A program made the translations under genes and the position numbers. Under the pieces are notes generated by a model. That model did not search any database. It was not told the origin of the DNA and saw only the letters and a program-made list of their open reading frames with translations. This document shows, one piece after another, positions 46,911 to 57,791 of a stretch of 64,000 nt of DNA (within the stretch, counting starts at the first letter, position 1; every line of letters begins with the position of its first letter). The stretch is taken from contig NZ_CP108095.1 in the NCBI RefSeq assembly GCF_036194065.1, positions 1,860,001-1,924,000 on the forward strand, in the 5' to 3' direction. Source of the DNA: Streptomyces sp. NBC_00239 (lineage in GTDB: Bacteria > Actinomycetota > Actinomycetes > Streptomycetales > Streptomycetaceae).

Positions 46911-48416
46911 TCAGCAGAGCACCCGGAAAGGCCCGTAGTCGGCGGCGAGGTCGGCGGCGGGCCGGTCGTTGGGGACGACCGGGCGGCCGCACGAGACGAA
47001 CAGGTCGTCGTAGCGGGTCCGGGACCGGCCGCGGTACTGCGCACCGGAGGCGGCCAGCATCTTGATGACCTCTTCGGCGAGCATCAACTGGTACTGGCAG
47101 GACTCGTTGTTGAGGACGTTGACGTCGCCCGAGGCGACGTGGTTCTCCTGCCGGCAGCCGCCGCCGCACAGGTACCGGGCCCAGCAGCCCCCGCAGACCG
47201 GGTGCTCGTCCACGGTCCGCCGCCACTCGGGGTGGGGGCGGGTGATGCCCTCGGCGCCGGTGCCCACGTCGAAGCTCTCGTCGCCGACGAGGCGGTGGCA
47301 CGGGCTGACGCTGCCGTCGGGCGAGTGGGTGTAGTACGTGCGCCCGCCCGAGCAGAAGGCCAGTGCGGTGGCGCCCTCGGTGACCATCTGCACGGTCCGC
47401 TCGTACTCCAGCACGCCCTTGAAGCGGTTGCCGGCGGCGAACAGCTCCGGGTAGTGGACGAGGAAGTCCTTGAACTGCTCGACGATGCCCGGCTGGAGGA
47501 AGTGGTTGATGTAGGTGATGCCCTGCGGTTCGGACAGCTTGCGGTCGCCCAGGGTCAGGGCGATCGGGACCTTGGTGCCCTGTTCCACCGGGTAGACGCC
47601 CGGATAGATCTGGAAGTAGTCGAAGAGGTCCAGGGACCACAGGTCGTGCACGTTGTCGCGCAGGCTGGGCTCGGCCGTGGCGATCGTCATCCGCGCGACC
47701 AGGGTGACGTCCTCGCCGCAGGCCTCGCGCAGCCGGCGGAGGTTGCGGACGATCCGGTCGTAGGAGCCCTTGCCGTTCTTCGAGGGCCGGTTGGCGTCCT
47801 GCACCTCGCGTCCGCCGTCCAGGGAGACGGACACGATGAAGCCGAACCGCCGGAACAGGTCCTCGACGCCCGCCGGCATCAGGGTGAGGTTGGTGGAGAT
47901 GCGGTGGACGAACTCGGTGCCGTCACGCTCGGCGATGCCCCGGGCGCGTTCGCAGATCTTCTCGATGACGGAGAAGTTCGCGAGCGGCTCGCCGCCGAAG
48001 AACTCGAAGCGGACCCGCTGGCCGGGCGCGGTGTTCGCGTCGATGAAGTCGAAGATCCAGGCGATCGAGTGCTCGCCCATCGCCTCGGTGATCCGGCCGT
48101 AGTCCCCGCCCTCGGCGAAGCAGTACGTGCAGGCCAGGTTGCAGACGTTGGTCAGATTGACGTTGACGGCGAAGTCCGCGCCGTCCGACAGCGCGCTCTG
48201 CGACAGCGTGCTCCGGTTGGTCTCCTCGCCGATGCCGGCGCCCGCCCGCAGGCGGTCCCAGGCCAGCCGCTCCGCCGGCAACAGCCCGTCCACGCCCGCC
48301 TCCAGCCGGCGCGCGGTGTCGGCGGGTGCGAGCAGCAGGCGGTGGTTGCCGGTGATGAGCACGGCCGAGGTGTCGTCGCTGAACGGCAGGACCCGGTAGT
48401 CGGTTCCGTGCCTCAT
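46911..48416 (-). CDS. Radical SAM/SPASM-domain protein
   Basis: About 501 residues. The radical SAM motif is CNLACTYC (Cys92, Cys96, Cys99), followed by RFEFFGGEPL. The C-terminal SPASM region has cysteines in FCSGGR, VSPCHR, CGGCWARYLCGGGC and NNESCQY, enough for one or two auxiliary clusters. The N-terminal ~70 residues (YRVLPFSDDTSAVLITGNHRLLL and on) precede the barrel and might be a substrate-recognition region. SPASM enzymes modify peptides or proteins (PqqE, sulfatase maturases, sactipeptide enzymes). No precursor peptide is evident next to it. ATG at 48416 follows GAGAGAGGG. Confidence 0.92.
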   Translation of the reverse strand: MRHGTDYRVLPFSDDTSAVLITGNHRLLLAPADTARRLEAGVDGLLPAERLAWDRLRAGAGIGEETNRSTLSQSALSDGADFAVNVNLTNVCNLACTYCFAEGGDYGRITEAMGEHSIAWIFDFIDANTAPGQRVRFEFFGGEPLANFSVIEKICERARGIAERDGTEFVHRISTNLTLMPAGVEDLFRRFGFIVSVSLDGGREVQDANRPSKNGKGSYDRIVRNLRRLREACGEDVTLVARMTIATAEPSLRDNVHDLWSLDLFDYFQIYPGVYPVEQGTKVPIALTLGDRKLSEPQGITYINHFLQPGIVEQFKDFLVHYPELFAAGNRFKGVLEYERTVQMVTEGATALAFCSGGRTYYTHSPDGSVSPCHRLVGDESFDVGTGAEGITRPHPEWRRTVDEHPVCGGCWARYLCGGGCRQENHVASGDVNVLNNESCQYQLMLAEEVIKMLAASGAQYRGRSRTRYDDLFVSCGRPVVPNDRPAADLAADYGPFRVLC

Positions 48417-48451
48417 GGCATGCCCTCTCTCTCGGTCCTCGTGGGACCGGC

Positions 48452-49888
48452 TCAGGTGCGCGTGCCCGGCTGGAACAGGGGCAGCGGCGAGATGTCCTGG
48501 TTGAGGGTGCCGGCGGCGACCTCGGTCGTCGGGAAGTGGGCCCGGTCGAAGACCTGGTGGAGGCTGGAGGTGCACCGGGCGGGGATGGCGACCTGTACGC
48601 CGATCTCGCCCGGGGTGCTCTTGGCGGCGATGTACCGGAAGCTCTCCTGCGGTGCGAGGTCGATGACCTCCCAGCCCTGGTCGGCGGCCGCGTCGCCGTG
48701 CCGGCGGGTGTACGCGCGGGCCGGGGCGGCGGAGTCGTTGCGCATCTGGACGTGCAGCGCGCGTACGTCGCCGTGCCAGTCGAAGCCGGCCACGTCGAGG
48801 TCCGCGCCGGCGGGCAGGTCGGCCACCCTGGTCCGGCGCCGGGCGTCCGGGAGGAGCCTGAGCGGGGCGTGGCCGCCGCAGGCGACGCAGTTGCCGGCGG
48901 CGTCGATGCCGACCAGGTCGGCGTTGAGCCCGTAGCGGGTGACCTGGAGCTGTCCGCACCGGCTGCACCAGGTGTTGGTCGACTCGGTGTCGTACACGTT
49001 GCCGAGGTAGACGTGCTGGAGGCCCATGCCGAGGGCGGTCTTGCGGGCCCGCTCCAGTCGGTCGACGGGGGTGCGGATCGTGTTGGTCATCTTGTAGTCG
49101 GGGTGGAACCGCACGAAGTGGGTGGGCACGGACGGGTCCAGCCGCTCGCCGACGAAGGTGGCCATCTCACGGGCGGTCTTCTCGTCGTCGCTGAGGTCGG
49201 TGACCATCAGGGTGGAGACCTCGACGTGCTTGCCGGCCCGGTAGACCTGCTCCGTTCCTTCGAGAACGGGTTCCAGCCAGCCCTTGGTGATCTTCCGGTA
49301 GTACGTCGGATCAAGGGATTTGATCGAGACCGAGAAGATGTCGATCACGGGAATGAGTTCTTCGATCGCCTCGCCGCTGATGAAGAAGGCGGACTTGTAG
49401 AGGTTGACGATGCCGGCGGCCTTGGCGAGCGCGGCGGTCTCCACGACGAACTCATGCCATACGACCGGGTCGTTGTAGGTCCAGGAAATGACCTTGATGC
49501 CGTGCCGGACGGCGATGTCCACCACTTCCTCGGGGGTGTACTGGTAGACGTCCTTGTCTTCCACGTAACGCGCCTGCGAGGTCTTCCAGTTGTGGCAGTA
49601 GTCGCAGTTGAGCATGCATCCCACATTGCCCATGGAGAGAATCCGGGCACCGGGCGCGTAGTGGAATACGGCTTCCGTCTCGATGGTTTCCTCGGTGGCG
49701 TGGACGGACCGTCCGTAGTTCAGGGTGACCAGGCGTCCGTCGTGATTGGCGCGCACCATGCAGAATCCGTGCTGACCGGGCCGCATCTTGCAGTTCCGGG
49801 GGCTGAGATGACATCGGACGACACCGTCGTCCAGGCGTTCCTCCAACCTGGCGGGGTGTGGCTCCTTGTTCCAGTTCGACTGCGTCAC
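48452..49888 (-). CDS. AmrS-like radical SAM enzyme with a C-terminal extension
   Basis: A 478-residue protein. N-terminal cysteines CHLSPRNCKMRPGQHGFC (Cys26, Cys33, Cys43) and the radical SAM motif CMLNCDYC (Cys91, Cys95, Cys98) are typical of the AmmeMemoRadiSam enzyme. A zinc-ribbon-like pair CSRC and CVAC lies near residues 310-345. The last ~130 residues are extra and unlike the usual family end. The expected partners MEMO1 and AMMECR1 are absent from the window, so its role is open. GTG at 49888 follows AAGG. It lies between the ferredoxin and the SPASM gene. Confidence 0.92.
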   Translation of the reverse strand: MTQSNWNKEPHPARLEERLDDGVVRCHLSPRNCKMRPGQHGFCMVRANHDGRLVTLNYGRSVHATEETIETEAVFHYAPGARILSMGNVGCMLNCDYCHNWKTSQARYVEDKDVYQYTPEEVVDIAVRHGIKVISWTYNDPVVWHEFVVETAALAKAAGIVNLYKSAFFISGEAIEELIPVIDIFSVSIKSLDPTYYRKITKGWLEPVLEGTEQVYRAGKHVEVSTLMVTDLSDDEKTAREMATFVGERLDPSVPTHFVRFHPDYKMTNTIRTPVDRLERARKTALGMGLQHVYLGNVYDTESTNTWCSRCGQLQVTRYGLNADLVGIDAAGNCVACGGHAPLRLLPDARRRTRVADLPAGADLDVAGFDWHGDVRALHVQMRNDSAAPARAYTRRHGDAAADQGWEVIDLAPQESFRYIAAKSTPGEIGVQVAIPARCTSSLHQVFDRAHFPTTEVAAGTLNQDISPLPLFQPGTRT

Positions 49889-49955
49889 AGGCTGACCTTC
49901 CGCGTGGGTGGTGGGCGGGTAGCGTGTGGATCGGATCCGGCGGGGCGCGGGCCGT

Positions 49956-50291
49956 TCAGTCGGCGGCCGGCTGGCGGGGCAGCTCGGCGACGTACGCGTG
50001 GTCCACTCCGGCCGGGCCGGTCACGGCGGCGCCGCCGGCGGATCCGAGTGCGGTGGTACGGGTGAAGAATTCGGCGTTGACCTGCTCGTACACCTGCCAT
50101 TCCGCGGGCAGTTCGCTTTCCCGGTAGATCGCCTCGACCGGGCAGGCGGGTTCACATGCGGAACAGTCGATGCATTCGTACGGCTGGATGTAAAGGGTGC
50201 GTTCACCCTCGTAGATACAGTCGACGGGACAGACGTCCAGACAGGCTTTGTCCTTGACGTCCACACATGGTTCAGCGATCACGAAGGTCAC
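49956..50291 (-). CDS. fdxA: FdxA-type 7Fe ferredoxin
   Basis: A 111-residue ferredoxin. Cysteines at 9, 17, 21, 25, 40, 43, 46 and 50 (CVDVKDKAC, CPVDC, CIDCSACEPAC) fit a 3Fe-4S plus 4Fe-4S protein of the actinobacterial FdxA type. It is probably the electron donor for the radical SAM enzymes encoded just downstream. I chose GTG at 50291 because it gives the canonical family start (TFVIAEPC) and has GGGGG five bases upstream; ATG at 50303 is the alternative. The gap to the AmrS-like gene is 67 bases. Confidence 0.95.
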   Translation of the reverse strand: MTFVIAEPCVDVKDKACLDVCPVDCIYEGERTLYIQPYECIDCSACEPACPVEAIYRESELPAEWQVYEQVNAEFFTRTTALGSAGGAAVTGPAGVDHAYVAELPRQPAAD

Positions 50292-50680
50292 AATGGCCCC
50301 CATTGCCTGCTGCCTTGTCGCGTGCGCAGCACGGTCGCCGCGCGGAGCGGCGCCGGGGAATGTTTCCCGTGGGTCAGACGAGAAATGATCGAATCGGCAC
50401 GTGGCCGCGGCCAGCTTGACCGCACGGATGTACGGGAGTCAAGCGCCGCACGTTTCGCCCATCGGCCGAAATTCCTACGTAAGGCTCGCCTTACCTGGAA
50501 AGTGGATCGCGATGACCTGCGGCTCCGTGAAGGCCCGTGCGCGGGAATTCCCCGAGGACGGCCGAGAAATGGCGCCCGCGGCCGACGGCCGCGCGGATCC
50601 GCCGTTCGGTCCGAAAACCGTCGGCGGGGACGGCCGGCGGACGGGCCCGGACCCGCCCGGACCCACCCGTGCCGGAGCGC
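50292..50680. other. Leader region of the ferredoxin/radical-SAM operon
   Basis: No gene is supported between the CrtI-like stop and the ferredoxin start. Short frames are present but lack ribosome-binding sites and codon bias, so no precursor peptide is called. The iron-box-like palindrome (see separate entry) is the notable content. Confidence 0.5.
50475..50493 (-). promoter_or_regulatory. Iron-box-like palindrome (possible DmdR/IdeR operator)
   Basis: A perfect inverted repeat gtaaggc-tc-gccttac (50479-50494) sits in a 19-base window that matches, by eye, about 14 of 19 positions of the actinobacterial IdeR/DmdR iron box (ttaggttaggctcacctaa). It lies about 185 bases upstream of the ferredoxin start. 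Repression by an iron-loaded DtxR-family regulator is inference. Confidence 0.5.
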
Positions 50681-52102
50681 TCAGCGGCCCCCGCCGCGCA
50701 GCTGCCGCCAGACCGCCTTGGCCGCGTTGTGCCCGGACATGCCGTGCACGCCGGGGCCGGGCGGAGTCGCCGAGGAGCAGAGGAAGACGGCCGGGTGCGG
50801 GGTGGCGTACGGGCGCAGCGACAGCTTCGGGCGGAGCAGCAGCTGGAGGCCGGAGGCCGCGCCGCAGGCGATGTCCCCGCCGACGTAGTTGGGGTTGCGG
50901 GCGGCCAGCTGCGGAGGGCCGGCGGTGGCGCGGGCGAGCACCAGGTCGCGGAAGCCCGGTGCGAACCGCTCCAGTTGGCGTTCGACGGCGTCGGTGAGAT
51001 CGCCGTCCCACCCCGCGGGCACGTGCCCGTAGGCCCAGAAGGTGTGCTTGCCCTCCGGCGCGCGGCCCGGGTCCACCAGGCTGGGCTGCGCGGTGATCAG
51101 GAACGGCGTACGGGGAGCCCGGCCGGCGGAGGCCAGCTGCAGGGCGGCGTCGATGTCGCGCAGCCGGGGGCCGACCTGGACGGTGCCCGCCCGCCGGGCC
51201 TCCGGCGCGGTCCACGGCACCGGCCCGGACAGCGCGTAGTCGATCTTGAACACTGCGGCGCCGTAGCGGTAGCCCTCGTAGGCCCGGCCGAGGCGGGCGA
51301 TGCGGGCGAGCGCGGTGGGCGACGTGTCGAAGACGTACGCGCGGGCCGGCGGGAGGTCGTCGAGGCGCTTGACCTCGAAGTCCGTGTGGATCTGCCCGCC
51401 CAGCTCGGCCAGGTATCCGGCGAGGGCGTCGGAGATGGCCTGGGAGCCGCCGCGCGGCATCGGCCAGCCGCCGGCGTGCGCGGCCAGCGCGAACACCAGA
51501 CCGACCGCGCCGGTGGCGATCCCGCCGAGCGGGGCGATCACGTGCGCGACCAGCCCGGCGAACAGCGCCCGGGCCGGCTCGTCGCGGAACCGGCGCAGCA
51601 GCCAGGTGGACGGCGGCAGTCCGGCGAGCCCGAAGCGGGCCAGCGTGGCCGGGTCCCGCGGCAGGGCGGTGGACGGCAGCGACATGAAGTCCCGGGCCAG
51701 GGTGTCCCACCGGCCGAGGAAGGGCGCGACGAGCCGCCGGTAGGCGCCGGCGTCGCGCGGGCCGAAGGACGCCGCCGTCTCGGACACCGAGCGGGAGAGC
51801 ACGGCGGCCGTGCCGTCGTCGAAGGGGTGCGCCATGGGCAGCGGCGCGTGCAGCCACTCCAGGCCGTGGCGCGCCAGCGGCATCGTCGAGAACACCGGCG
51901 AGCCGGCGCCCAGCGGGTGCACGGCGGAGCACGGGTCGTGGCGGAAGCCGGGCAGGGTGAGCTCTTCGGTGCGCGCTCCCCCGCCGACCTTCGGCTCGGC
52001 CTCGAAGACGGCCACCGAGAGGCCGCGCCGGGCGAGCTCGACGGCGGCGGTCAGCCCGTTCGGGCCCGCCCCCACGACCACCGCATCAAGAATCGACGGC
52101 AC
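50681..52102 (-). CDS. FAD-dependent oxidoreductase, CrtI/PYROXD2-like
   Basis: A 473-residue flavoprotein. The N-terminal dinucleotide motif is [20 protein letters not shown], followed by [20 protein letters not shown]. The C-terminus has [21 protein letters not shown], the second FAD-binding motif of phytoene-desaturase-like proteins. No carotenoid genes are nearby, so carotene is unlikely to be the substrate. GTG at 52102 has GGAG at longer spacing. It follows the inositol-phosphatase gene by about 60 bases. Confidence 0.92.
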   Translation of the reverse strand: MPSILDAVVVGAGPNGLTAAVELARRGLSVAVFEAEPKVGGGARTEELTLPGFRHDPCSAVHPLGAGSPVFSTMPLARHGLEWLHAPLPMAHPFDDGTAAVLSRSVSETAASFGPRDAGAYRRLVAPFLGRWDTLARDFMSLPSTALPRDPATLARFGLAGLPPSTWLLRRFRDEPARALFAGLVAHVIAPLGGIATGAVGLVFALAAHAGGWPMPRGGSQAISDALAGYLAELGGQIHTDFEVKRLDDLPPARAYVFDTSPTALARIARLGRAYEGYRYGAAVFKIDYALSGPVPWTAPEARRAGTVQVGPRLRDIDAALQLASAGRAPRTPFLITAQPSLVDPGRAPEGKHTFWAYGHVPAGWDGDLTDAVERQLERFAPGFRDLVLARATAGPPQLAARNPNYVGGDIACGAASGLQLLLRPKLSLRPYATPHPAVFLCSSATPPGPGVHGMSGHNAAKAVWRQLRGGGR

Positions 52103-52163
52103 CTTCGGACTCCTTCGTCTGCCGGCGGCACTGCGCCCAGGATATTGCGGCGGGCAAGGGCCT

Positions 52164-52991
52164 TCAGGCCCCGCCCCGCAACAGGTCCGCGATCCGTACG
52201 ACGGTCGGCTCGTCGCGCGCGATGACGAACGGCAGCACGTTGTCCCGGTCCACCCGGAAGGGCTCCCCGGCGACGGTGGCCTGCGCGCCGCCGGCCTCGG
52301 CGACGAGCAGCAGGCCGGCCGCGTGGTCCCAGGCGGAGGGCCAGTTGAACGCGAGGGCGTCCATCTCGCCCCGGGCGATCTTCAGGTACTCCAGGCCGGC
52401 GGACCCGCACGGGCGGGGGACGACGCCCGGCACGTCGAGCCGGGCCAGGACCCGCTTGTCCTCGTCGCTCGTGTAGAACGGGTGGGCGGTGGCGACGCGC
52501 AGCTCCGCGCCGGCCTCGGGGGAACCGCTGTGGATGCGCTGCCCGTTGACGAACGAGCCGGCGCCGCGGACGGCGGTGGCCAGCTCGTCGAGGGCGGGGG
52601 CGTACGTCCAGGACGCGAGGATCTCGCCGTGCAGGGCGAGGGCCACCAGGGTGCAGAAGGCGGGCTCGCCGTGGACGAACTGGCGGGTGCCGTCGACCGG
52701 GTCCACGATCCACACCGGGGCGTCGCCGCGCAGCGCCCCGTACACGGTGGGGTCGGCGTGCACGGCTTCCTCGCCGACGACGACCGAGCCGGGCAGCAGC
52801 TTGGTCAGGGAGGCGGTGAGGTACTCCTCGGCGCGCCGGTCGGCGACGGTGACCAGGTCGTGCGGGCCGCTCTTCTCGTCGACCTCGTGCTCGGCCAGTT
52901 GCCGGAATCTCGGCATGATCTCGACCGCCGCCGCCTTGCGGACGGCTTCCTCGACGTCGGACAGGTCGCGTGCCAGGAACTCTTCGATCAT
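52164..52991 (-). CDS. Inositol monophosphatase family protein
   Basis: A 275-residue Mg-dependent phosphatase of the IMPase/CysQ/HisN group. The metal motifs are [20 protein letters not shown] and SAWDHAAG. The exact substrate (inositol phosphate, histidinol phosphate or PAP) cannot be fixed from motifs alone. ATG at 52991 follows GATGGGGG. It is upstream of the CrtI-like gene on the same strand. Confidence 0.94.
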   Translation of the reverse strand: MIEEFLARDLSDVEEAVRKAAAVEIMPRFRQLAEHEVDEKSGPHDLVTVADRRAEEYLTASLTKLLPGSVVVGEEAVHADPTVYGALRGDAPVWIVDPVDGTRQFVHGEPAFCTLVALALHGEILASWTYAPALDELATAVRGAGSFVNGQRIHSGSPEAGAELRVATAHPFYTSDEDKRVLARLDVPGVVPRPCGSAGLEYLKIARGEMDALAFNWPSAWDHAAGLLLVAEAGGAQATVAGEPFRVDRDNVLPFVIARDEPTVVRIADLLRGGA

Positions 52992-53079
52992 GCCCCCATC
53001 ACATCACGCCCCGCGCCCAAACCCCACCGCCTTTGCATGGACTCCCGATGAAGCCAAGCCCGCCGTCGGCGCGACCCCC

Positions 53080-53126
53080 TGCGTACGAGGCCCTGCGTAC
53101 GAGGCCCTGCGTACGAGGCCCTGCGT
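53080..53126. repeat. 14-bp tandem repeat (three copies)
   Basis: The unit tgcgtacgaggccc occurs at 53080, 53094 and 53108, with a partial fourth (tgcgt). It lies in the non-coding gap 52992-53293. Confidence 0.85.
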
Positions 53127-53189
53127 CACCTCCAGCCGTGTCGGCGCTGCGTGCCGCAGTCCCCGGCGGCCTCAGCCTCAGCGGGACTG

Positions 53190-53280
53190 TCCGGCCTCGC
53201 CGGCGCGCTGTGGGGGCGACTTCCAGCCTCGCCGGCGTTTGAGGCGCGGGGTTTGGGGCGGAGCCCCAAGAGGCTGGAGG
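53190..53280. repeat. Copy of the dispersed palindromic repeat
   Basis: Contains ccagcctcgccggcg, tttgaggcgcgg and the tttggggcggagcccca stem, matching the left half of the 4.2-kb element; a short aggctggag closes it. The rest of the gap 52992-53293 has no gene. Confidence 0.82.
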
Positions 53281-53293
53281 GTGCGCGGGGTGG

Positions 53294-53707
53294 CTACGGG
53301 GCGCAGGACGGGCAGAGGCCGCGGTAGGTGACTTGCGCGTCGGAGACCTCGAAGCCGTAGCGCTGGTGCACCGGCAGGTGGTCCAGGGGATCCCCGGTCG
53401 GGTGGACGTCACGGATGAGGCCGCACCCCGAGCACACCAGGTGCTCGTGCGGATACCGCGCGTTGGGGTCGTACCGCTTCGCGCGGCCGTCCGTGGACAC
53501 CTCCGCGACCTCGCCGAGCGAAACCAGCTCGCCCAGCGCGTTGTACACCGTGGCCCGGGAGATCTCGGGTAGCCGCTGCGCGGCCCGCGCGTGCACCTCG
53601 TCGGCGGTCAGGTGCACGTGCTCGCCGTCGAGTACCTCCGCCACGACCCGCCGCTGCGACGTCATCCGCCAGCCGCGCTGCCGCAGCCGCACCACCAGGT
53701 CACTCAT
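53294..53707 (-). CDS. Fur-family regulator (CatR/FurA type)
   Basis: A 137-residue metalloregulator. The winged HTH is residues 10-80 (RMTSQRRVVAEVLDGEHVHLTADEV, ISRATVYNALGELVSLGEV). The metal domain has HEHLVCSGCG and C-terminal CPSC, a structural zinc site. CatR/FurA proteins repress catalase genes and are inactivated by peroxide. It is divergent from katG, with a 267-base gap. ATG at 53707 has AAGGTGA upstream. Confidence 0.94.
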   Translation of the reverse strand: MSDLVVRLRQRGWRMTSQRRVVAEVLDGEHVHLTADEVHARAAQRLPEISRATVYNALGELVSLGEVAEVSTDGRAKRYDPNARYPHEHLVCSGCGLIRDVHPTGDPLDHLPVHQRYGFEVSDAQVTYRGLCPSCAP

Positions 53708-53798
53708 ACCGGCTCACCTTTTCGCGTTCGGCGGGACGCCCGAGGCTGCGCCGCCGGTTGTCCGGGATCCGATGGGATATGGGATTGGTGTCCTTCTT

Positions 53799-53815
53799 GA
53801 CTTGGAATTAGTCCA
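53799..53815. promoter_or_regulatory. Probable Fur/CatR operator between the regulator and katG
   Basis: The AT-rich dyad gacttggaattagtcca contains gact...agtc and tgga...tcca inverted arms and lies in an unusually AT-rich stretch (53770-53840) of the divergent promoter region. The match to a Fur-type site is by eye. Confidence 0.5.
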
Positions 53816-53950
53816 TCGTAGGATCAGATTAATTGCTAGCCAAGGGGCAGGAAGGCTCCCGAGCGGCGAAACCGAGGCCATCCACCGCGGCCATCCATCG
53901 GGGCCGGGCCCCGACCGTTCCACTGCATGCAATCCCTGAGCACCGCGTGA

Positions 53951-56203
<2,253 letters not shown>

Positions 56204-56227
56204 TCACCCCGCACCACCCAGCACGAC

Positions 56228-56261
56228 GAAGTGGCGCCCGGTTCACACCGGGCGCCACTTC
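56228..56261 (+). terminator. Stem-loop terminator after katG
   Basis: A perfect 14-bp stem (gaagtggcgcccgg with its complement) and six-base loop ttcaca, 24 bases after the katG stop. Confidence 0.88.
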
Positions 56262-56459
56262 GGCGTCGCCGAGGCTGGTCGGTCGGCGCTACGCGTACGC
56301 GCAGCCGGCACTGGTACACGTACGCATTCCCCCACCCGCCGGGGTCCCCACCGCCATGCCGGTCGCCTCCGCGGCCGGGGAGGGCGAGGATGGGACAGGG
56401 GGCCGGCGGTGAGGATCGAGGCGCGCAATGGCCCGTGAAGCTGTGGAAGCAGGGCGGCA

Positions 56460-57737
56460 GTGACCGCACAGGAGCCCGCCCCGGCGGCGCCCGGGGGCCT
56501 GGGGCCCGTTCTGGCGTGGGTGCTGGAGCGCTCCCACGGTGCGTCCGCACTCCAGCTGGCCGGTGTCATCGGTGAGGCCGCCCGCCGGCTCGGGATCCCG
56601 CGGACCCGCCTCTACCTGGCCGACCTGCAACAGCAGCGGCTGCTCCCGCTGCCCCAGCCCGACCTCACGGCCGAGGAACGCGATGGTCTCGACGTGGACG
56701 GCTCCCTCGGCGGTCTGGCCTACCGCACCCAGGCAGTGCAGTCGACGCGCGACGGGGACACGACCTGGTTCCCCATGGTCGACGGCATCGAGCGGATCGG
56801 CGTCATGCAGGCCCGCGCCCCCGGGCCCCACTCCGGCTCCGCCCCCGCCCCCGGCTCCGGGTCCGGGTCCGGGCCCGGGCCCGGGCCCGGGCCCGGCCTG
56901 CTGGAGGCCGGCCGGGCGCTGGCGAGCCTGGCCACCCTCCTGGTGGTCTCGAAGTCCACCCACCACGACCCGCTCGTCCAGGGGCAGCGGGTACGGCCGA
57001 TGACCCTCCAGGCCGAACTGCTGTGGGCGTTCCTGCCGCCCCGGACCATCGGCACCGACACGGCCACGTCCTCCGCGGTGCTGGAGCCGGCGTACGACAT
57101 CGGGGGTGACGCCTTCGACCACAGCTTCATCGACGGGGTCCTGCACCTGACGCTGGTCGACGCGATGGGCCACGACCTCGCTTCCGGGGGTGCCAGCGGC
57201 GCCGCTCTGGCCGCGTGCCGCGCCACCCGCCGCGCGGGCGGCGACCTCCCCGACATCGTCGCCACCATCGACCGCACCCTGGCCCAGTGGATCCCGGACC
57301 GGCTCATGACCGCAGTCATCGCCGAACTCGACACGACTCAGGGGGACTTCACCTGGATCAACTGCGGCCATCCGGCACCGCTCCTCATCCGCGAAGGCCA
57401 TGTGCTGCAGAACGCCCTCGAACGCCCGGCCCACCTCCCCCTCGGCTTCGGCTTCCACGCCGCCGACCCCCCGGAACAGGAACACGTCCGGCTCCAGCCC
57501 GGGGACCGCGTCCTGATCTACAGCGACGGCATCACCGAAGCGCGCTCACCGACGGGCGACCTCTTCGGCGAGGAGCGCCTCGCCGACACGGTCATCCGCT
57601 CCACCGCCTCGGGCGCGAACGCCCCGGAAGCACTGCGGCGCCTCGTTCAGAACCTCCTCACCCACCACCGGCACCGCCTGCGCGACGACGCGACGATCCT
57701 GCTCGTCGAATGGCACCCCTCTCCCCGGGCCCGCTGA
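56460..57737 (+). CDS. SpoIIE-type PP2C protein phosphatase with a GAF-like N-terminus
   Basis: A 425-residue protein. The C-terminal ~235 residues are a PP2C/SpoIIE phosphatase with AYDIGGDAFDH, LVDAMGHDLASG, TWINCGHPAPLLI and YSDGITEARS; the metal aspartates are present. The N-terminal ~170 residues look like a diverged GAF sensor interrupted by a Gly/Pro/Ser tract (residues 131-146). Such proteins regulate sigma factors by dephosphorylating anti-anti-sigma factors. GTG at 56460 has AGGGCGG upstream. Confidence 0.92.
   Translation: MTAQEPAPAAPGGLGPVLAWVLERSHGASALQLAGVIGEAARRLGIPRTRLYLADLQQQRLLPLPQPDLTAEERDGLDVDGSLGGLAYRTQAVQSTRDGDTTWFPMVDGIERIGVMQARAPGPHSGSAPAPGSGSGSGPGPGPGPGLLEAGRALASLATLLVVSKSTHHDPLVQGQRVRPMTLQAELLWAFLPPRTIGTDTATSSAVLEPAYDIGGDAFDHSFIDGVLHLTLVDAMGHDLASGGASGAALAACRATRRAGGDLPDIVATIDRTLAQWIPDRLMTAVIAELDTTQGDFTWINCGHPAPLLIREGHVLQNALERPAHLPLGFGFHAADPPEQEHVRLQPGDRVLIYSDGITEARSPTGDLFGEERLADTVIRSTASGANAPEALRRLVQNLLTHHRHRLRDDATILLVEWHPSPRAR
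56851..56896 (+). repeat. Hexanucleotide-type microsatellite in the SpoIIE gene
   Basis: A run of ggctcc, gggtcc and gggccc hexamers, all multiples of three, encodes a GSGSGPGPGPGPG tract. Slippage would change the tract length without breaking the frame. Confidence 0.85.
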
Positions 57738-57791
57738 CCACGCCGGCGCGCCGGCCCCGGAAGGGGAGCCGGGGCCGTACTCGGCGTGCGG

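Noticed and set aside
50304..50680. A RiPP precursor peptide ahead of the ferredoxin gene
   Set aside because: Short frames such as the one starting near 50450 (25 codons) lack a ribosome-binding site, codon bias and a Cys/Gly-rich core, so none is supported.
50681..52102. The CrtI-like oxidoreductase as part of a carotenoid cluster
   Set aside because: No phytoene synthase, GGPP synthase or cyclase genes are present nearby; the neighbours are an inositol phosphatase and the ferredoxin operon.
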